Shown here: in pieces, positions 35,051 through 46,563 of the stretch
Layout of the letters: every line of letters begins with the position of its first letter
Numbering within the stretch: the first letter of the stretch is position 1
Origin: Stenogyne calaminthoides
Lineage: Eukaryota > Streptophyta > Magnoliopsida > Lamiales > Lamiaceae
Assembly (NCBI GenBank): GCA_037126765.1
Contig: JBBCBC010000037.1
Coordinates: 9,119,263 to 9,183,262, forward strand
Length of the DNA stretch: 64,000 bases
Direction: 5' to 3'
The notes under the pieces: generated by a model
Seen by the model: only the letters and a program-made list of their open reading frames with translations
The model's database searches: none
Told to the model about the DNA's origin: nothing
Translations under genes and position numbers: made by a program

Positions 35051-36554
35051 TGTGAGTTCGGAGAGGACTCAACCATGGCGGGTGTGTTTCCCTCTCGTTT
35101 TTCCTTCTTGTTTCTTAATTTTCTCCCGTTTTCCCCTCTTTCGGGAATTAGGGCTTTGTATTTGAAATGATTAGGGTTTGGCGGTTTGATTGGTTGCGTC
35201 ACATTAAATCTACATTTCTTTCTTTATATAAGAAGCACGCGGCTACTCCAGCAGTGAACCAGCTTTATATGTAAAAATAACAGCTTGATTGATCTCTTGT
35301 TTAATTTTAAAAAATTAATTAATTACACTAAATAAGACAATTGTTGTATATCTATTTGTTTAAGTGAATAAATAGCAATCACTTGCATTAAAGAATAAAA
35401 GATAAATTACAAAATTATCATCATGAAATTTGAAATAATTGTCACACACTTCTTAATAAATGAGTGTTTTCAATACAAGAAAATGTTTCGATAAGAAGTC
35501 AGAATGCCCAATTTTTTTAAAGAATTAATTCTTGGTGGTCAAAATTTAAAAAAAACTTACTGGCAGGTACAAATGAGATTGCATATATAGTAATTTCCCC
35601 CAATTTTTCATCATTGAAAGATTTTAATATTATTCGATAATGAGAAGATTTTCTATGCAATCGATCGAATAATACCTTTATAATTTTTTTTTATTTTAGT
35701 GGCCATGTATTATTTGTCCTCGGATGTTGTGTATTTTAGAAACGTAAGACTTGTTGCACTAAAACACACGATTTATTATGTTAAAATATGCAACTTGTTT
35801 TATGAACACAAATTGCATGTTTTAATGTGACAAATTGTATAATTCAATGTGACAAACTGTGTGTTTTTTTAATACAATATTGAGAGTCTCACCCTTTAAT
35901 GTAGAACTAATATTAACACACACTAGAACACATCATATCAACATGAACTTATCTAAAAACAAATTTAAAAAATAAAAATTGATCCAAATGCAAGTGCTAA
36001 AAGACTTGATACCGAAACATGGTGAAATTTACATGATTTTATTAAATCCCTGCAACAATATTTGCAATTTAGCTTCATTCAATTGTCAATACTTGAATAT
36101 CTGAATACTACAATAAATGAAAAATTACACCTGCTTCCCGAAAAGGGTTAATGATTTAAAAAGTAATAAAATTATGTCAAGAATGGATTGGTAACAAGAA
36201 TTAATGATTAAATATGGTTTTCATGCAAGAGTTTCAATATGGAAAGTAGGAAAATTTAATCGGAATGATGACAGTAAGATAACAAAAAAGATAGTGAGAT
36301 AAAAATTTAGGTCCTCTATGTTTAAAAGTATAAACACTATTGTTGGCCCTTGCATTATAACTACCTTGTGGACCTATGTTTTATCATAACACATAAGACT
36401 ACATATTTAAAAAAAAAACAAAACTAAATTCTCTAACGAGACAAAGAAGCTTTTGCCATCTAATAATACCTAGAGCTCCAAAATATGCACAGGCAATAGT
36501 TATAACGTGTCACATTGACTCTAAAATTATATACGAGCTAAAATGCATGGGTAC

Positions 36555-37130
36555 TTGGAATTTTTGAATAATGCAGTGTCGGATACTTCGTGGGTACTTG
36601 GGTATGCGGATACGGGTAGGATACACCGATACGCCACGTGGCGTGTCCCAATTAAAAATATTAATAATAATTTTGGGTACCATGTCGGACAACGGCTGAT
36701 CAGCGTGTCGAACACGGATAGGGTACAAGTGGGTTCAAATTTGTAAAATTTATTTTATTTTTTGCCTTGAAATAAATTTATTTTATATTAAATTAACTCA
36801 AATTAACCAACAATCAGTAAAAAAATATTGATTATCTCTATTGCTCACACGGTCACATCATTGTCAAACTGTTAGTCGTTCACATATTTTATTACAATGT
36901 TCATATTGTTTTGATTTTATATTTATTTAGGTGTCATAAGTTACAAAGACACATATTTTCAAAAAAAAATTATGAAAATATTTATATATATATAATAAAA
37001 ATATAAAATAATTTAAAAAATTATAATCGTACCTAAACCGTATCTTACCCAATTATTTTTAAAAATATGTGTCCCAATACCCGCATCGTATCGTACCCGT
37101 ATTGCTGTAATCGTATCCGTGCAACCTAGT
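36555..37130. mobile_element. Non-autonomous element with GGATACG-type terminal repeats
   Basis: The left end is rich in phrases such as GGATACGGGTAGGATAC and GCGTGTCCCAATTAAAAATA. The right end, read on the other strand, gives GCACGGATACG, AATACGGGTACGATACG and GGGACACATATTTTTAAAAA. The two ends are therefore imperfect inverted repeats of about 150 bp around an AT-rich middle. Degenerate ends of this GGTACGGGTACG type are common in plant genomes. Edges and superfamily are uncertain. Confidence 0.5.
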
Positions 37131-37460
37131 ATACGAGTTTGTGTTAAATTGGACTTCATAAAAATATTGATATTGATTTCATATCTATACTTTGTTATAT
37201 ATTATGTTTTAAAAATAACGATATTTGCTTTAAATATAATTTTGGAATATGAAAAAAAATTGCAGATAATTTCTTTTTTTATAAAAATAAAATGACTTTA
37301 TTTTCAAATTGACCAAAGGTGCTATCTTGGGCTGAGTTAAAGTTCGTATATGGGCTCATTTTTTATGGTCTGTGTATTTAACTTCAAAATTGAAATTTAA
37401 TGGGCCATCAAAAAGTCTCTAAATTTAAATGATTTTTAATCAGGCCAAGAAGAGTGTCCG

Positions 37461-38202
37461 AGGCTATGTTCGTTTTAGACTTATAGTGGGCGTGAAAAAT
37501 TTTAAATTTCAAAGTCATTGGATTTCAAAATCCTAACAAAAAGTTGATTATATGTTTGTTGGGAATTTTATAGGGTAGAATTGTGTAGGATGAATAAAAA
37601 GTTGATTGAATGAATGTGATGTGTTGGAAATTGTGTAGGCTTTTTATTATATCAAAGTAAGTTTTGGGTAAATAGGATATAGGGTGTAATAGTAAGTATT
37701 AGAGGTGGATTAAATAGGATTTCAAAATACCTTAGGGTATGTTCGTTTCCTGACTACCACAGACAAACTTTGACTTTACAATCCCAAATACCCATTTATT
37801 TCAATACTCAATCAAGGTATTAGTTGCATTTCAAAAAAAAAAATCAAGGTATTAGTTTAAAAAAAAAACTAAATCAAAGTATTTTGAAATCCTATATAAT
37901 CCACCTCTAATACCTATAACTGCACTCTATACACTACTTACCCAATATCCTAAGTTTTTATAATAATACAAATAATAATCTCCTCACTTTTACACAATTT
38001 TCAATACATCACATTCATTCAATTATTACAACAATAATATAATAATACAAATCAATCAATTTTTTCTTCATCCTACACAATTATATCATATAAAATATCC
38101 CAACAAACATATAATTAATTTTTTAATTAGAACTTTGAAATCTAAGGACTTTGAAGTTCAGGATTTTCTACGCCCATTGTAAGCCCGAAAAGAACATACC
38201 CT
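37461..38202. repeat. Large fold-back repeat (arms of about 270-320 bp)
   Basis: The left arm (37461-37731) starts TATGTTCGTTTTAGACTTAT. The right arm (about 37879-38202) is its inverted copy, ending AGCCCGAAAAGAACATACCC. Matching phrases run the whole length, for example AGAGGTGGATTAAATAGGAT on the left and ATCCTATATAATCCACCTCT on the right. The arms have diverged by small indels. It looks like a fold-back MITE with AGGGTATGTTCGTTT-type ends. Confidence 0.7.
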
Positions 38203-38880
38203 TAGTGGAGCATTGAAACAAGGGATATTTAGGATTGTGAAGTACAAAGTCCTTCTATGGTAGTCAGGAAATGAATAGGGATGGCAATGGGCATGGGCGG
38301 TATGGTACATAACTACCTAAGCCCGCCTCACAAGATATATCCAAGATAAATTTGATGCCCATGAGGGTCGAGTTTTAAGACTCAAGCCCGGTCTGCGTGT
38401 TAAGGTGTCCCGCCCGCCCCCATTTTTTACCCATCCCGCTACATTTTTTTTCTTCATAAAGTTGAAATTCAATTTTTACTTATAAAAATATTATCACATT
38501 TAACACAAATACAATAACATAATTCAAGTTGAAATGGGTATAAACTAAATTATCAAATTCGAGTGGTTCAGAAATTAGAATTCCACAATGAAATCAGGAA
38601 AGAAAAGAAAACCGTGTGATAACTGATGAAATATTACATATATTTTATTATTATTACTATTATATAATATATAAATATATATTTACATAAAGAGTGCGGG
38701 GCGGGACGGGCTGGGTAATTACAATATTGATACCCAAGCCTTGGCTTAAATTTACGCATCTTGTGAGGGCTTGACTTGCCCATTTTTTAATGGGTCGGGT
38801 CGACCGACCCAACCGGCATGGGGGCATGGGGTCGACTTTGGGGCGGGGCGTTTTGTCATCCCTAGAAATGAACGTACCCT
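37734..38880. mobile_element. Terminal-inverted-repeat element interrupted by a hAT insertion
   Basis: The left end AGGGTATGTTCGTTTCCTGA, continuing CTACCACAG, is mirrored at the right by TGGTAGTCAGGAAATGAA, interrupted at 38276-38864 by a hAT element, and resuming CGTACCCT at 38873-38880. A second matching block is CAATCCCAAATACCC on the left and GGATATTTAGGATTGTGAAG on the right. The flanks are TTA on the left and TAA on the right. No coding sequence is present. It is interleaved with, not nested in, the fold-back repeat 37461-38202. Confidence 0.6.
38276..38864. mobile_element. Non-autonomous hAT element with 8-bp target duplication
   Basis: A 589-bp element with terminal inverted repeats TAGGGATGGCAA and TTGTCATCCCTA. 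It is flanked on both sides by the same 8 bases, GAAATGAA (38268-38275 and 38865-38872). The 8-bp duplication and (C/T)AGGGATGGCA ends are diagnostic of hAT elements. The interior has GC-rich phrases at both ends (GGGCATGGGCGG; GGGTCGGGTCGACCGACCC) and no transposase. Confidence 0.85.
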
Positions 38881-39375
38881 AAAAGATGGCAGCAGCTCTA
38901 ATTTTTTTATTTGTTATTACGTTTCTTCAAGAAACGTTCGAGCTGGCAATGGTAAAATAATTAAAACAATAGAGCTGTCAACGATTTTTTTTTTCATTTA
39001 TTTTTTGAGCGCAGTTGTCAACGGTTAATAAATGGGCTGTTAATTTAACGGCTATTTTTTCAAGAAACGTGCCCTAATGGCCTGGCAAACCGTCTTATTA
39101 AATCTTGGGCTAAAAACGCATTCGTCATTTAAAATTCATTGGTCTATAAATATAAATTGACAATAGCATATATATCGGTTTGGGCCTCAGATGCGCCCCC
39201 AAAAAACTCATGACTCATCCACTCCTAACAAAATCGGGCGCAAATACCCAATCGCGCGGTTTGGATTGATGACGATCTTTTCCCACGAGAAGAAATTAAG
39301 TGTGATTACAGTTTTGCGTGTATTTTTCTTCTCCTAATTGTTATCATATTTTATGTATTTTCTCTTTCTTATTAG

Positions 39376-40517
39376 GCACTTGCGGAAAATCCAACGGCAC
39401 CATTAAAGAGACTTAGATTCTTCATCAAGATGTCGAGGGATTTTGTCGATTTATTTATAGGGATTTAATTAGTTTCTTATAATTACTATTCACGGTGAGA
39501 TGAGAAGAGACTATTAACTCCGCAGTGAAAGTATGGATGTTTGGTGTCGTGCCTCGATCCATGATTTGTGTAACATTTACTGTTGATTTCAGTCATATTT
39601 ACGATACTGTAAATATACTCAATTACTACTTTATAAATTCTACGTTTTTTGCATGGCTGGAGGCTAAATTGTATATGTCAGTGGGAGTTCCATATCCGAC
39701 TCCAAAATATATGTGTCGCCGCTGCAGCGCAAATATTTGTATGTATATGCAAATGCAAATATTAATTTGTCTTCCTACAATCGCAAGGTATTAATGTTAT
39801 TGTTTATTATATATACATATAGTTAAGTGTTTAATCTTATACAATTAGTGCACCTGGACTAGGAGGGGAAGCTAATCATAACCGTGAATATTTATTTAAC
39901 TTTATCCAAGAATTCCTAATCATGTAGGTAAGTTGTAACTATTTATCCGTTATGGATTCGCACTTGTTGATTTATTGCCCACAATCATTATATCTTTTTA
40001 ATAAAAACTAGTAGGAAGATCTAGAATTTAAGTGCCTAACTCGAAATCCTCCATATGCCTTGTTATATTATTTTAGGGCTAATAGTTCACACATTGCTAC
40101 TTTATGCTGATATACATGAGTTCTCTTCATTTTCTTAGATATGCAGATATGCATTAGTACTTTATGCTGATATACATATGAGTTCCTTTTATTTTATTAG
40201 TTATACACATTTTTTAATGTCAGAAATGAAGAGACGGGGCAAGAAGAACAACATCCTTTAGATATAATTTCCCGCGTACTGGTTAATGGTTAGTCAAACT
40301 ACTTTTTCGGTTTGAGGTGAATATCATGATTTGAGTCACAAATTATTTTTGCCAATTATTGTTATTTTGAAGATTTACATTTCATTTATTGGCAGTGATC
40401 TTGTGTTCGGACATGGTAATACAACTAGACAGTCTTGAGCCAAAGCTATGCGCCGACATGTGAAGCGTGACAAAGGAGGACGTTCATCAGTATCTTGACT
40501 GGATTTGGGATGAAAAG
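39376..40517 (+). pseudogene. Exon remnants of an unidentified protein gene
   Basis: Two segments have good splice borders and join in frame: 40224-40288 and 40396-40517. The first encodes NEETGQEEQHPLDIISRVLV. The second encodes VILCSDMVIQLDSLEPKLCA, then a TGA stop at 40461-40463, then VTKEDVHQYLDWIWDEK. An upstream exon-like piece after TTATTAG at 39375 encodes ALAENPTAPLKRLR. The protein-like composition on both sides of the stop suggests a decayed gene or one captured by a transposon. I do not recognise the family. Confidence 0.35.
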
Positions 40518-41702
40518 GTGTGTTGAACCTATTCATTATACTTGGTTAATATTTATTATAAACAAAAAGAGATGTGATTCTGCAAAATGAGTTCCAATTT
40601 CTATATTCTTTATTGGTTCCATATTTGCTGCACTCTTAAGCTTAGTTTGGTTTTGTTTCTTTTTAAAATCCAAGCCCACCCCAAACTCCCAATAATGGAA
40701 AAAAGAAACAGGTAATCTTATGGACAACTTTAAAGTTGGATATCATCGTGGCCAACGTTTGATTCTTACAGCCTTCTTTAATTTCAGGGTATCTCAATCT
40801 ATTTGTTTTTCTTGGATAATTTATCTAGAACAAAACTTTTAAATTATTTTCATTTCTTTTGTATTGATAGCTTCTTCTGTAAATATTCTAGTGGGACTAC
40901 TGAAAATGGTGGATTTCTAAATCAGAACTCTTCCTCCTCCGACATCTCACTAAGGGATGAATGCATATTATGTCCTAATTCTTCATTCCACTACCAACCA
41001 CATATATTTTTCTAAAGACTCAAAACTAAGGTTTTCTTGCTTGTGAACTTTTATGCTCGTCTCTGGATCTTTCCTTTTTGGCATGTCCAATGTCCCACAT
41101 TAGTTAATGGCTCTACAGGAATATATATGCATATTCTGTTTGCTTTAGTACTGCAGAAAAATAACGTAATTATCCGTTGGCCTTCTATTTGGGCCTTTAA
41201 AGTCGGTGATAATATTAATTATCTGTTGGGCTTTGGTTTGGGCCTCGTATTAATTAGTACAAGAATTATCTACTTGTATTAGTTATATATTTTTCCCCTT
41301 AAAATTATTTATTTACACTTTACTGCTGTATTACTAATCTAATTTTCTGGATGGATTAATTAAAAAAAATTATATGATGATGTAGCTTAAAATTATTCAA
41401 ACATGTAACTTTTATATTATAATTTTCCCTAAAAAAGAAAAAGTATGTTCATTTTAACAACTATTTTTAAATCAGAAAACCCAATGGTACATTAATCAAA
41501 AGGATTATACCTTTTTTCAACTTATCATAATCTAAAATATGAAATGTACAATATATTATGCTATTTAGCGAAATATTAACTTTGTTCTTTCTTTATATAT
41601 GATTATTATTAAGACACTTTTTTCCCCAAATTTACCACTTCTTAATTTTTTATAACAATCAATTTAATTCATTTTTCTTATTGAGTAATCTAAAAACGCA
41701 TG

Positions 41703-41994
41703 TACTCCCTCCTCTCTTACTCAATTGAACATTTTCCAAAAAAGTTCGTCTCAAATTTAATTGAACATTTCTATAAATGATAATATTTTTTTTATCTTAT
41801 ACCCCTCAAACACATCAATATTACACTCAATGTCATTATTTGTTCACTACTAAAGTCAACTTTACTTCATTTATTCTACACAATTATCACTACTTTTTAC
41901 TATTTAACTCCCATAAAAAAATAAATTTATTCTTTTAATAATAATAAAATCATGTGCACAATAATTATTTAATCAAGTTAGAAACGGGGGAGTA
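41703..41994. mobile_element. Stowaway-like MITE
   Basis: A 292-bp AT-rich element that begins TACTCCCTCC and ends GGGGGAGTA, with TA at both edges. The interior differs from the other MITEs in the window (left part TCTCTTACTCAATTGAACAT). It has no coding capacity. Confidence 0.7.
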
Positions 41995-42185
41995 AATTAT
42001 TTTTTTCGGAGACATTATTTTTTCCGGAAGCAAAAGCACACACTTATTTCAAAATCACTTGTTCGGGAAAAAAAAAAATATCAAAATCAGTTGAGTAAAA
42101 ATTTACCAATTTTGCCCCTCTTTTAGGTACACTACAATATTTACAGCTGGTCAAAAATGTCCTGACAGACGTCTCCTTGTTCATC

Positions 42186-42192
42186 TATATAT
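42186..42192 (+). promoter_or_regulatory. Candidate TATA box of the RBBP5-like gene
   Basis: TATATAT lies 198 bases before the start codon and is followed by a pyrimidine-rich stretch typical of a plant leader. The position is plausible for transcription starting near 42220. Confidence 0.45.
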
Positions 42193-42389
42193 GCCCTCCA
42201 CGCGTTCGTTCTTTTCTTTCCCGCTTCACAGAGAAAACCCTTTCCCCACTCTCACTCTGACATTTTTCCTTTCGAAAGAAAAATCGCTGCGTCTATACTC
42301 TTTTCCATCCGAATTTCTTTGGAATTGCGTTCTAATTACGCGAAGTGATTTTTCTTTTTTTTTGGGGAGTAGAGCAGATTTGGCGCATC

Positions 42390-45300
42390 ATGAACGCCGC
42401 CATCATTGGTAATTCTCTTTTGTTTTCAGCTTCTTGTTTTGCTTGGTATATTTTCTCTGTAGCACCTCCCTCTTTTAATTGTGTTTTTTTTCCTATGAAA
42501 ACGTTTTATTTGATTTTTTTTCTGTGTTCTCTGTAGATCCGCTACAGGGGGATTTCCCAGAAGTTATAGAGGAATATCTGGAGCATGGAGTTATGAAATG
42601 TATTGCATTTAATCGCCGTGGAACTCTTCTTGCTGGTATAATTTTACCGATACTTTTTCCATTCCTTTTGAATTAATTATCTATTATACTATTTTACTTG
42701 CAACAATGCGGCATAGTCGGGTGGCTGAACAGCGAATAATTCACATATTATACTGAGCGATGCTTGAATACAGAATGCTTGCTTTAATAGCTTTAACTTG
42801 GTATGAGTGTGTGCCTGGAAGTGTGTCCTGAAATAAGTCTATATTTTTCATTTGTTTGAACTAATATATTTTGATGCTATAAATATTTCCTAGTATCTGA
42901 TTTGGTGCTAAGTCAAGCTTATGTTTTATGGAATAATCTCGTGTTAGCCACAACCGCTTGCCTAGGAGCAGTAGCTCTGGGGGCGGCATATTTTTCTTTG
43001 AGAAATCATCCATCTGTATCAGAAATTCTGAACCCCTATATCCTTTGGAAAATAGAACCATAGATATTTTAACATGCCATGACAAAGACTTGTAGCTTTT
43101 TGTTCCTCTGAGATAAGAAAAATGCACTGATGTTGATGACAGGCTGCATGCCAGTTTTTTATTGTCACTGTTGATCCAAATGACTGCTCAATTATCGGTA
43201 ATGGAGTCTCAAGTCTAGCTCTTTTCCAACTTTCAAACTTGTTATACCTAAACTATTCAGCAAATGTTGGTCATTCTGTTTTTCTTGTTCAGTTCCAAAT
43301 TCCAATGTGATTTTGCACATTACTGATACCACTCTGTATCTTATTACCATTTACCACATGTATTTGATTCCATTCCATATTTCTAATATGGTTTTTTTTT
43401 TTTTTTTAAATTTGGGTGGGGTAAGCTGGGTGCTCTGATGGAAGTTGTGTTATATGGGATTTTGAGACCAGAGGCATTGCTAAAGAATTCAGGGATAAGG
43501 ATTGTGTTTCTGCCATAACAAGTGTTTGTTGGTCTAAGTATGGCCACCGTATACTAGTTTCAGCTGCAGATAAGTCGTTGACTCTTTGGGATGTTGTCAA
43601 AGGGGAGAAAATAGCTCGAACAACTCTACAGCAGACGCCTTTACATGCTCGCCTCCATCCCAGGTCGTCCACTCCGTCTCTTTGCTTGGCTTGTCCCCTT
43701 TCAACAGCCCCTATGATCGTCGATTTGCTAACAGAAACCACCAAAATGCTCCCAGTGACATTATCTGATATAGGAAATGCTGTTGACCCTCCACCACGCA
43801 ACAAGTTTTCAGACGGATCTGCTCCCTTTACACCTACAGCCGCTTGTTTTAACAAGTACGGTGATTTGGTATATGTTGGAAATTCGAAAGGGGAGATACT
43901 GATTGTTGATCATGAAGGAAATAGAATACGTGGGGCTGTTTCTGTTCCGGGGAGCGCTGTGATCAAGAATATCATATTTAGCAGGAATGGGCAGTATCTG
44001 TTGACAAACTCTAACGATAGAACGATCAGAATCTATGAGAATCTTTTGCCACTGAAAGATTCACTTAAAGCCCTAGATAAATTAGACCAAGAATGTGCTG
44101 AACAAGATGAAATGGAAAAGTTGAAAGCTGTTGGATCGAGGTGTCTGGCTCTCTTTCGCGAGTTTCAAGATTCAATAACCAAAGTGCACTGGAAAGCACC
44201 ATGTTTTAGTGGTGATGGAGAGTGGGTTGTTGGAGGTTCTGCTACCAAAGGAGAACACAAGATTTATATATGGGACAGGGCTGGACATCTTGTGAAAATT
44301 CTTGAAGGTCCAAAAGAAGCGGTAATAGATTTGGCATGGCATCCTGTTAAACCTATTGTTGTTTCTGTATCCTTGATTGGCTTGGTGTATATCTGGGCCA
44401 AGGATTATACTGAGAACTGGAGTGCATTTGCTCCAGATTTTAAAGAACTCGAGGAAAATGAGGAGTACGTGGAACGAGAGGATGAATTCGATTTAGTGCC
44501 TGATACAGAAAAAGTGAGTAAAAAGTAATCTACATACATTCTTTCGTTGTAATTTCTTCTTTGCTTGTTTCCTGTCTAATATGTTTATATGGTTCTAGGT
44601 GAAGGGTTCAGATGTCAACGAAGATGAGTACATTGATATCATAACCGTTGAGAAAGATTCTGCTTTTAGTGATTCTGACATGTCACAGGAAGAAGTTCGA
44701 TTCTTGCCTGCTTACCCGTGTACAGATGATCTGGAGCAGGAGGATGGGCATGCTGTGAATACTTTAAAGGAGAGGGATTTCAGTGGATCCGAATCTCCTC
44801 TTTCCGAGGAGGCAGGGCAGAATGGTCATTTAACAAATCACGACTCCAGTCCTCATGAAGGTAATTTGTTTGGTTTCTAGTAGATTCAATTGAATGTGAT
44901 TCCCACCATGATTAATAGCATTGGAATTGATGGAAAATGTCTATATATTTCAATCTTTCTCAAAATCAAGCAGAAAAAGACTGAATATATTTGGAGCTAT
45001 GGATGACCTGCTATGTGTAACGCTTATTTTATGTGTTGTCTGATTAGACAAATATTAGAAGTGTTCCTTTGAAATGAATGCCCTTTCTTACAGTATTAAT
45101 TATGATTTTTGGTCTTCGATCGCATGCTGCTTGTAAATGTCATTATATATCAGGATTTTTTGTTTTAATTACTTTTTGCAACGAGATACATGCAATTAGA
45201 TGGCAAAAGATCGTCAATTATTTAGAAATTAGAAACTGTTTGAATGCAAAATTTTAGACTAGATGTTGTATTTTTGTGGTATTGTGATATTGTCCGACTC

Positions 45301-45518
45301 TGCTTAAGTGAGCAGTTGTGAAATTTTATCTTCTGTGTCAGCTGTCAAGTCAAGTAACTTGCAGCCTAGCCTATATTTGGCTATTTGCCTCCTGTTGAAG
45401 CCTTTCTAATTATTTTGCAGTGGAAACTGGAGGAATGCGCATTAAAAGAAAGAGGATGCCTTCAGAGAAGTTAATGGATTTTGAAACAGAAAATGTAAAG
45501 AAGCCGCCGTCAAAGTAG
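42390..45518 (+). CDS. RBL: RBBP5-like WD40 protein, COMPASS core subunit
   Basis: Exons 42390-42408, 42537-42635, 43426-44513, 44599-44860 and 45421-45518 give 521 aa; Arabidopsis RBL is about 547 aa. The start MNAAIIDPLQGDFPEVIEEY is typical of plant RBBP5 proteins. WD repeats follow (CVIWDFETRGIAKEF, KSLTLWDVVKGEK, DRTIRIYENLLP, HKIYIWDRAGHLVKILEG, GLVYIWAKDYTENWSAFAPD), then the acidic hinge ELEENEEYVEREDEFD that in the family contacts ASH2 and the methyltransferase. The tail is basic (RIKRKRMPSEK). With WDR5a and ASH2R it supports histone H3K4 methylation in the nucleus. The third exon uses an unusual acceptor: the bases just before it are purine-rich (GGTGGGGTAAG), with the T-tract about 15 bases further up. 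Confidence 0.95.
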
Positions 45519-46563
45519 AAAACATCAGACTATTTTGTTAGGAAATGAAAGATGATCTGTAGTTTGACGTTTAACAAGTGATGCATTGTTCCTGGACGTT
45601 ATGTTGTGTTTTTTTGCACAATGAAACTACAGGTTATATTTCATCAATGTAAAACAACAAAATCTACTTATTTTGAAACTGTGTTCAGTGGAATATACTC
45701 CTGCTTTGATTTGACTAAGCATTTGTTGATGGGGCTCTAGGATATTCGAACATCCCTATGCTGTTTCTTGGGAATGTCAAGGATCTGGCAGAAGATAATA
45801 AATATGAAATGCCAAACGAGGCCCTATTACCTTTTCCTTCTTTTGTCTTTTAATTTATGGTTTTCTACCTTTATATATTGATATGGGATACTTTGACATC
45901 AACCCATTAAAAAAATGAGACCTTGCCATTAGTGAAAAGGAGGATCCACAATAGAAAATGGGCAGGGTCAAAGTGAGTGCACGGATTTAAAATCTGTGCA
46001 CCAAGTGCATATGAGACCTTGCCTTATATATTTATATGGAAACTTTGACATCAACATTCAACAGGTTAAAGCGTTGTGAGAGTGTGCTCCAAAAAAATAG
46101 ACAATACTGGAAGGAAGCAACGTCTTGTATGGTGTATCTAAAATTTCACGAACGATGATAATGTTAATACATACTGACAGGTGGTTTTGGTACTATGAGG
46201 TCAATAATAGTGATGGCAGACATATGGACCATAACATTCAGTCTTTTATTTTATTGATATTCCTTCTATTCATTAAGTTATCCTGGAAAAAAAAAAAATT
46301 CCTTTGTTTGCTTTCATTCTCTGTGTGTGTTGTGGTAGATGTTAATCTTTTAGCTGGTGGTTGGAAGTGCATTTTCACTGGTATGATTTAATATGCGGTT
46401 TCTTTCTGATTACAATTTAGTATGGTTATAGGGTATTATTTAATTTTGTTTACATAATTTTCATATTCTATACTGCTAATTGAACCTTGTAATAGCTGAA
46501 GAACTTGGAAACAATGTGCCTTCTCTTATTCTGTTCATCACACACAAGTTAATTATACAGAAT
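45519..46563. other. Spacer between RBBP5-like and RTM2-like genes
   Basis: Convergent 3' flanks. It contains a solo palindrome repeat at 45977-46017 and no gene I can support. Confidence 0.6.
45977..46017. repeat. Solo end of the GTGCAC-palindrome element family
   Basis: GTGCACGGATTTAAAATCTG, then TGCACCAAGTGCATATGAGACC. It repeats the palindrome and GGTCTC end seen at 4794-5066 but with no second end close by, so it looks like a truncated or very short copy. Confidence 0.6.

Larger units (their letters stand above)
35051..42389. other. Transposon-rich spacer
   Basis: About 7.3 kb between the diverging DExH3 and RBBP5-like genes. It contains a GTACGG-rich terminal-repeat element, interleaved fold-back repeats with a hAT insertion, a broken gene fragment, and a MITE, listed separately. 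The remaining sequence (35.1-36.5, 38.9-39.3 and 40.5-41.7 kb) is AT-rich with no feature I can support. Confidence 0.6.

Noticed and set aside
35700..35890. Cluster of TTGTGTG/TGCAACTTG phrases
   Set aside because: The phrases repeat in both orientations but too loosely to define an element, and AT-rich sequence gives many such matches.
39525..39794. 89-codon plus-strand ORF
   Set aside because: It has a random-looking composition, no splice support and no family resemblance.
43406..43855. 149-codon minus-strand ORF
   Set aside because: It is antisense to the well-supported WD40 exon of the RBBP5-like gene, and its product looks like no known protein.
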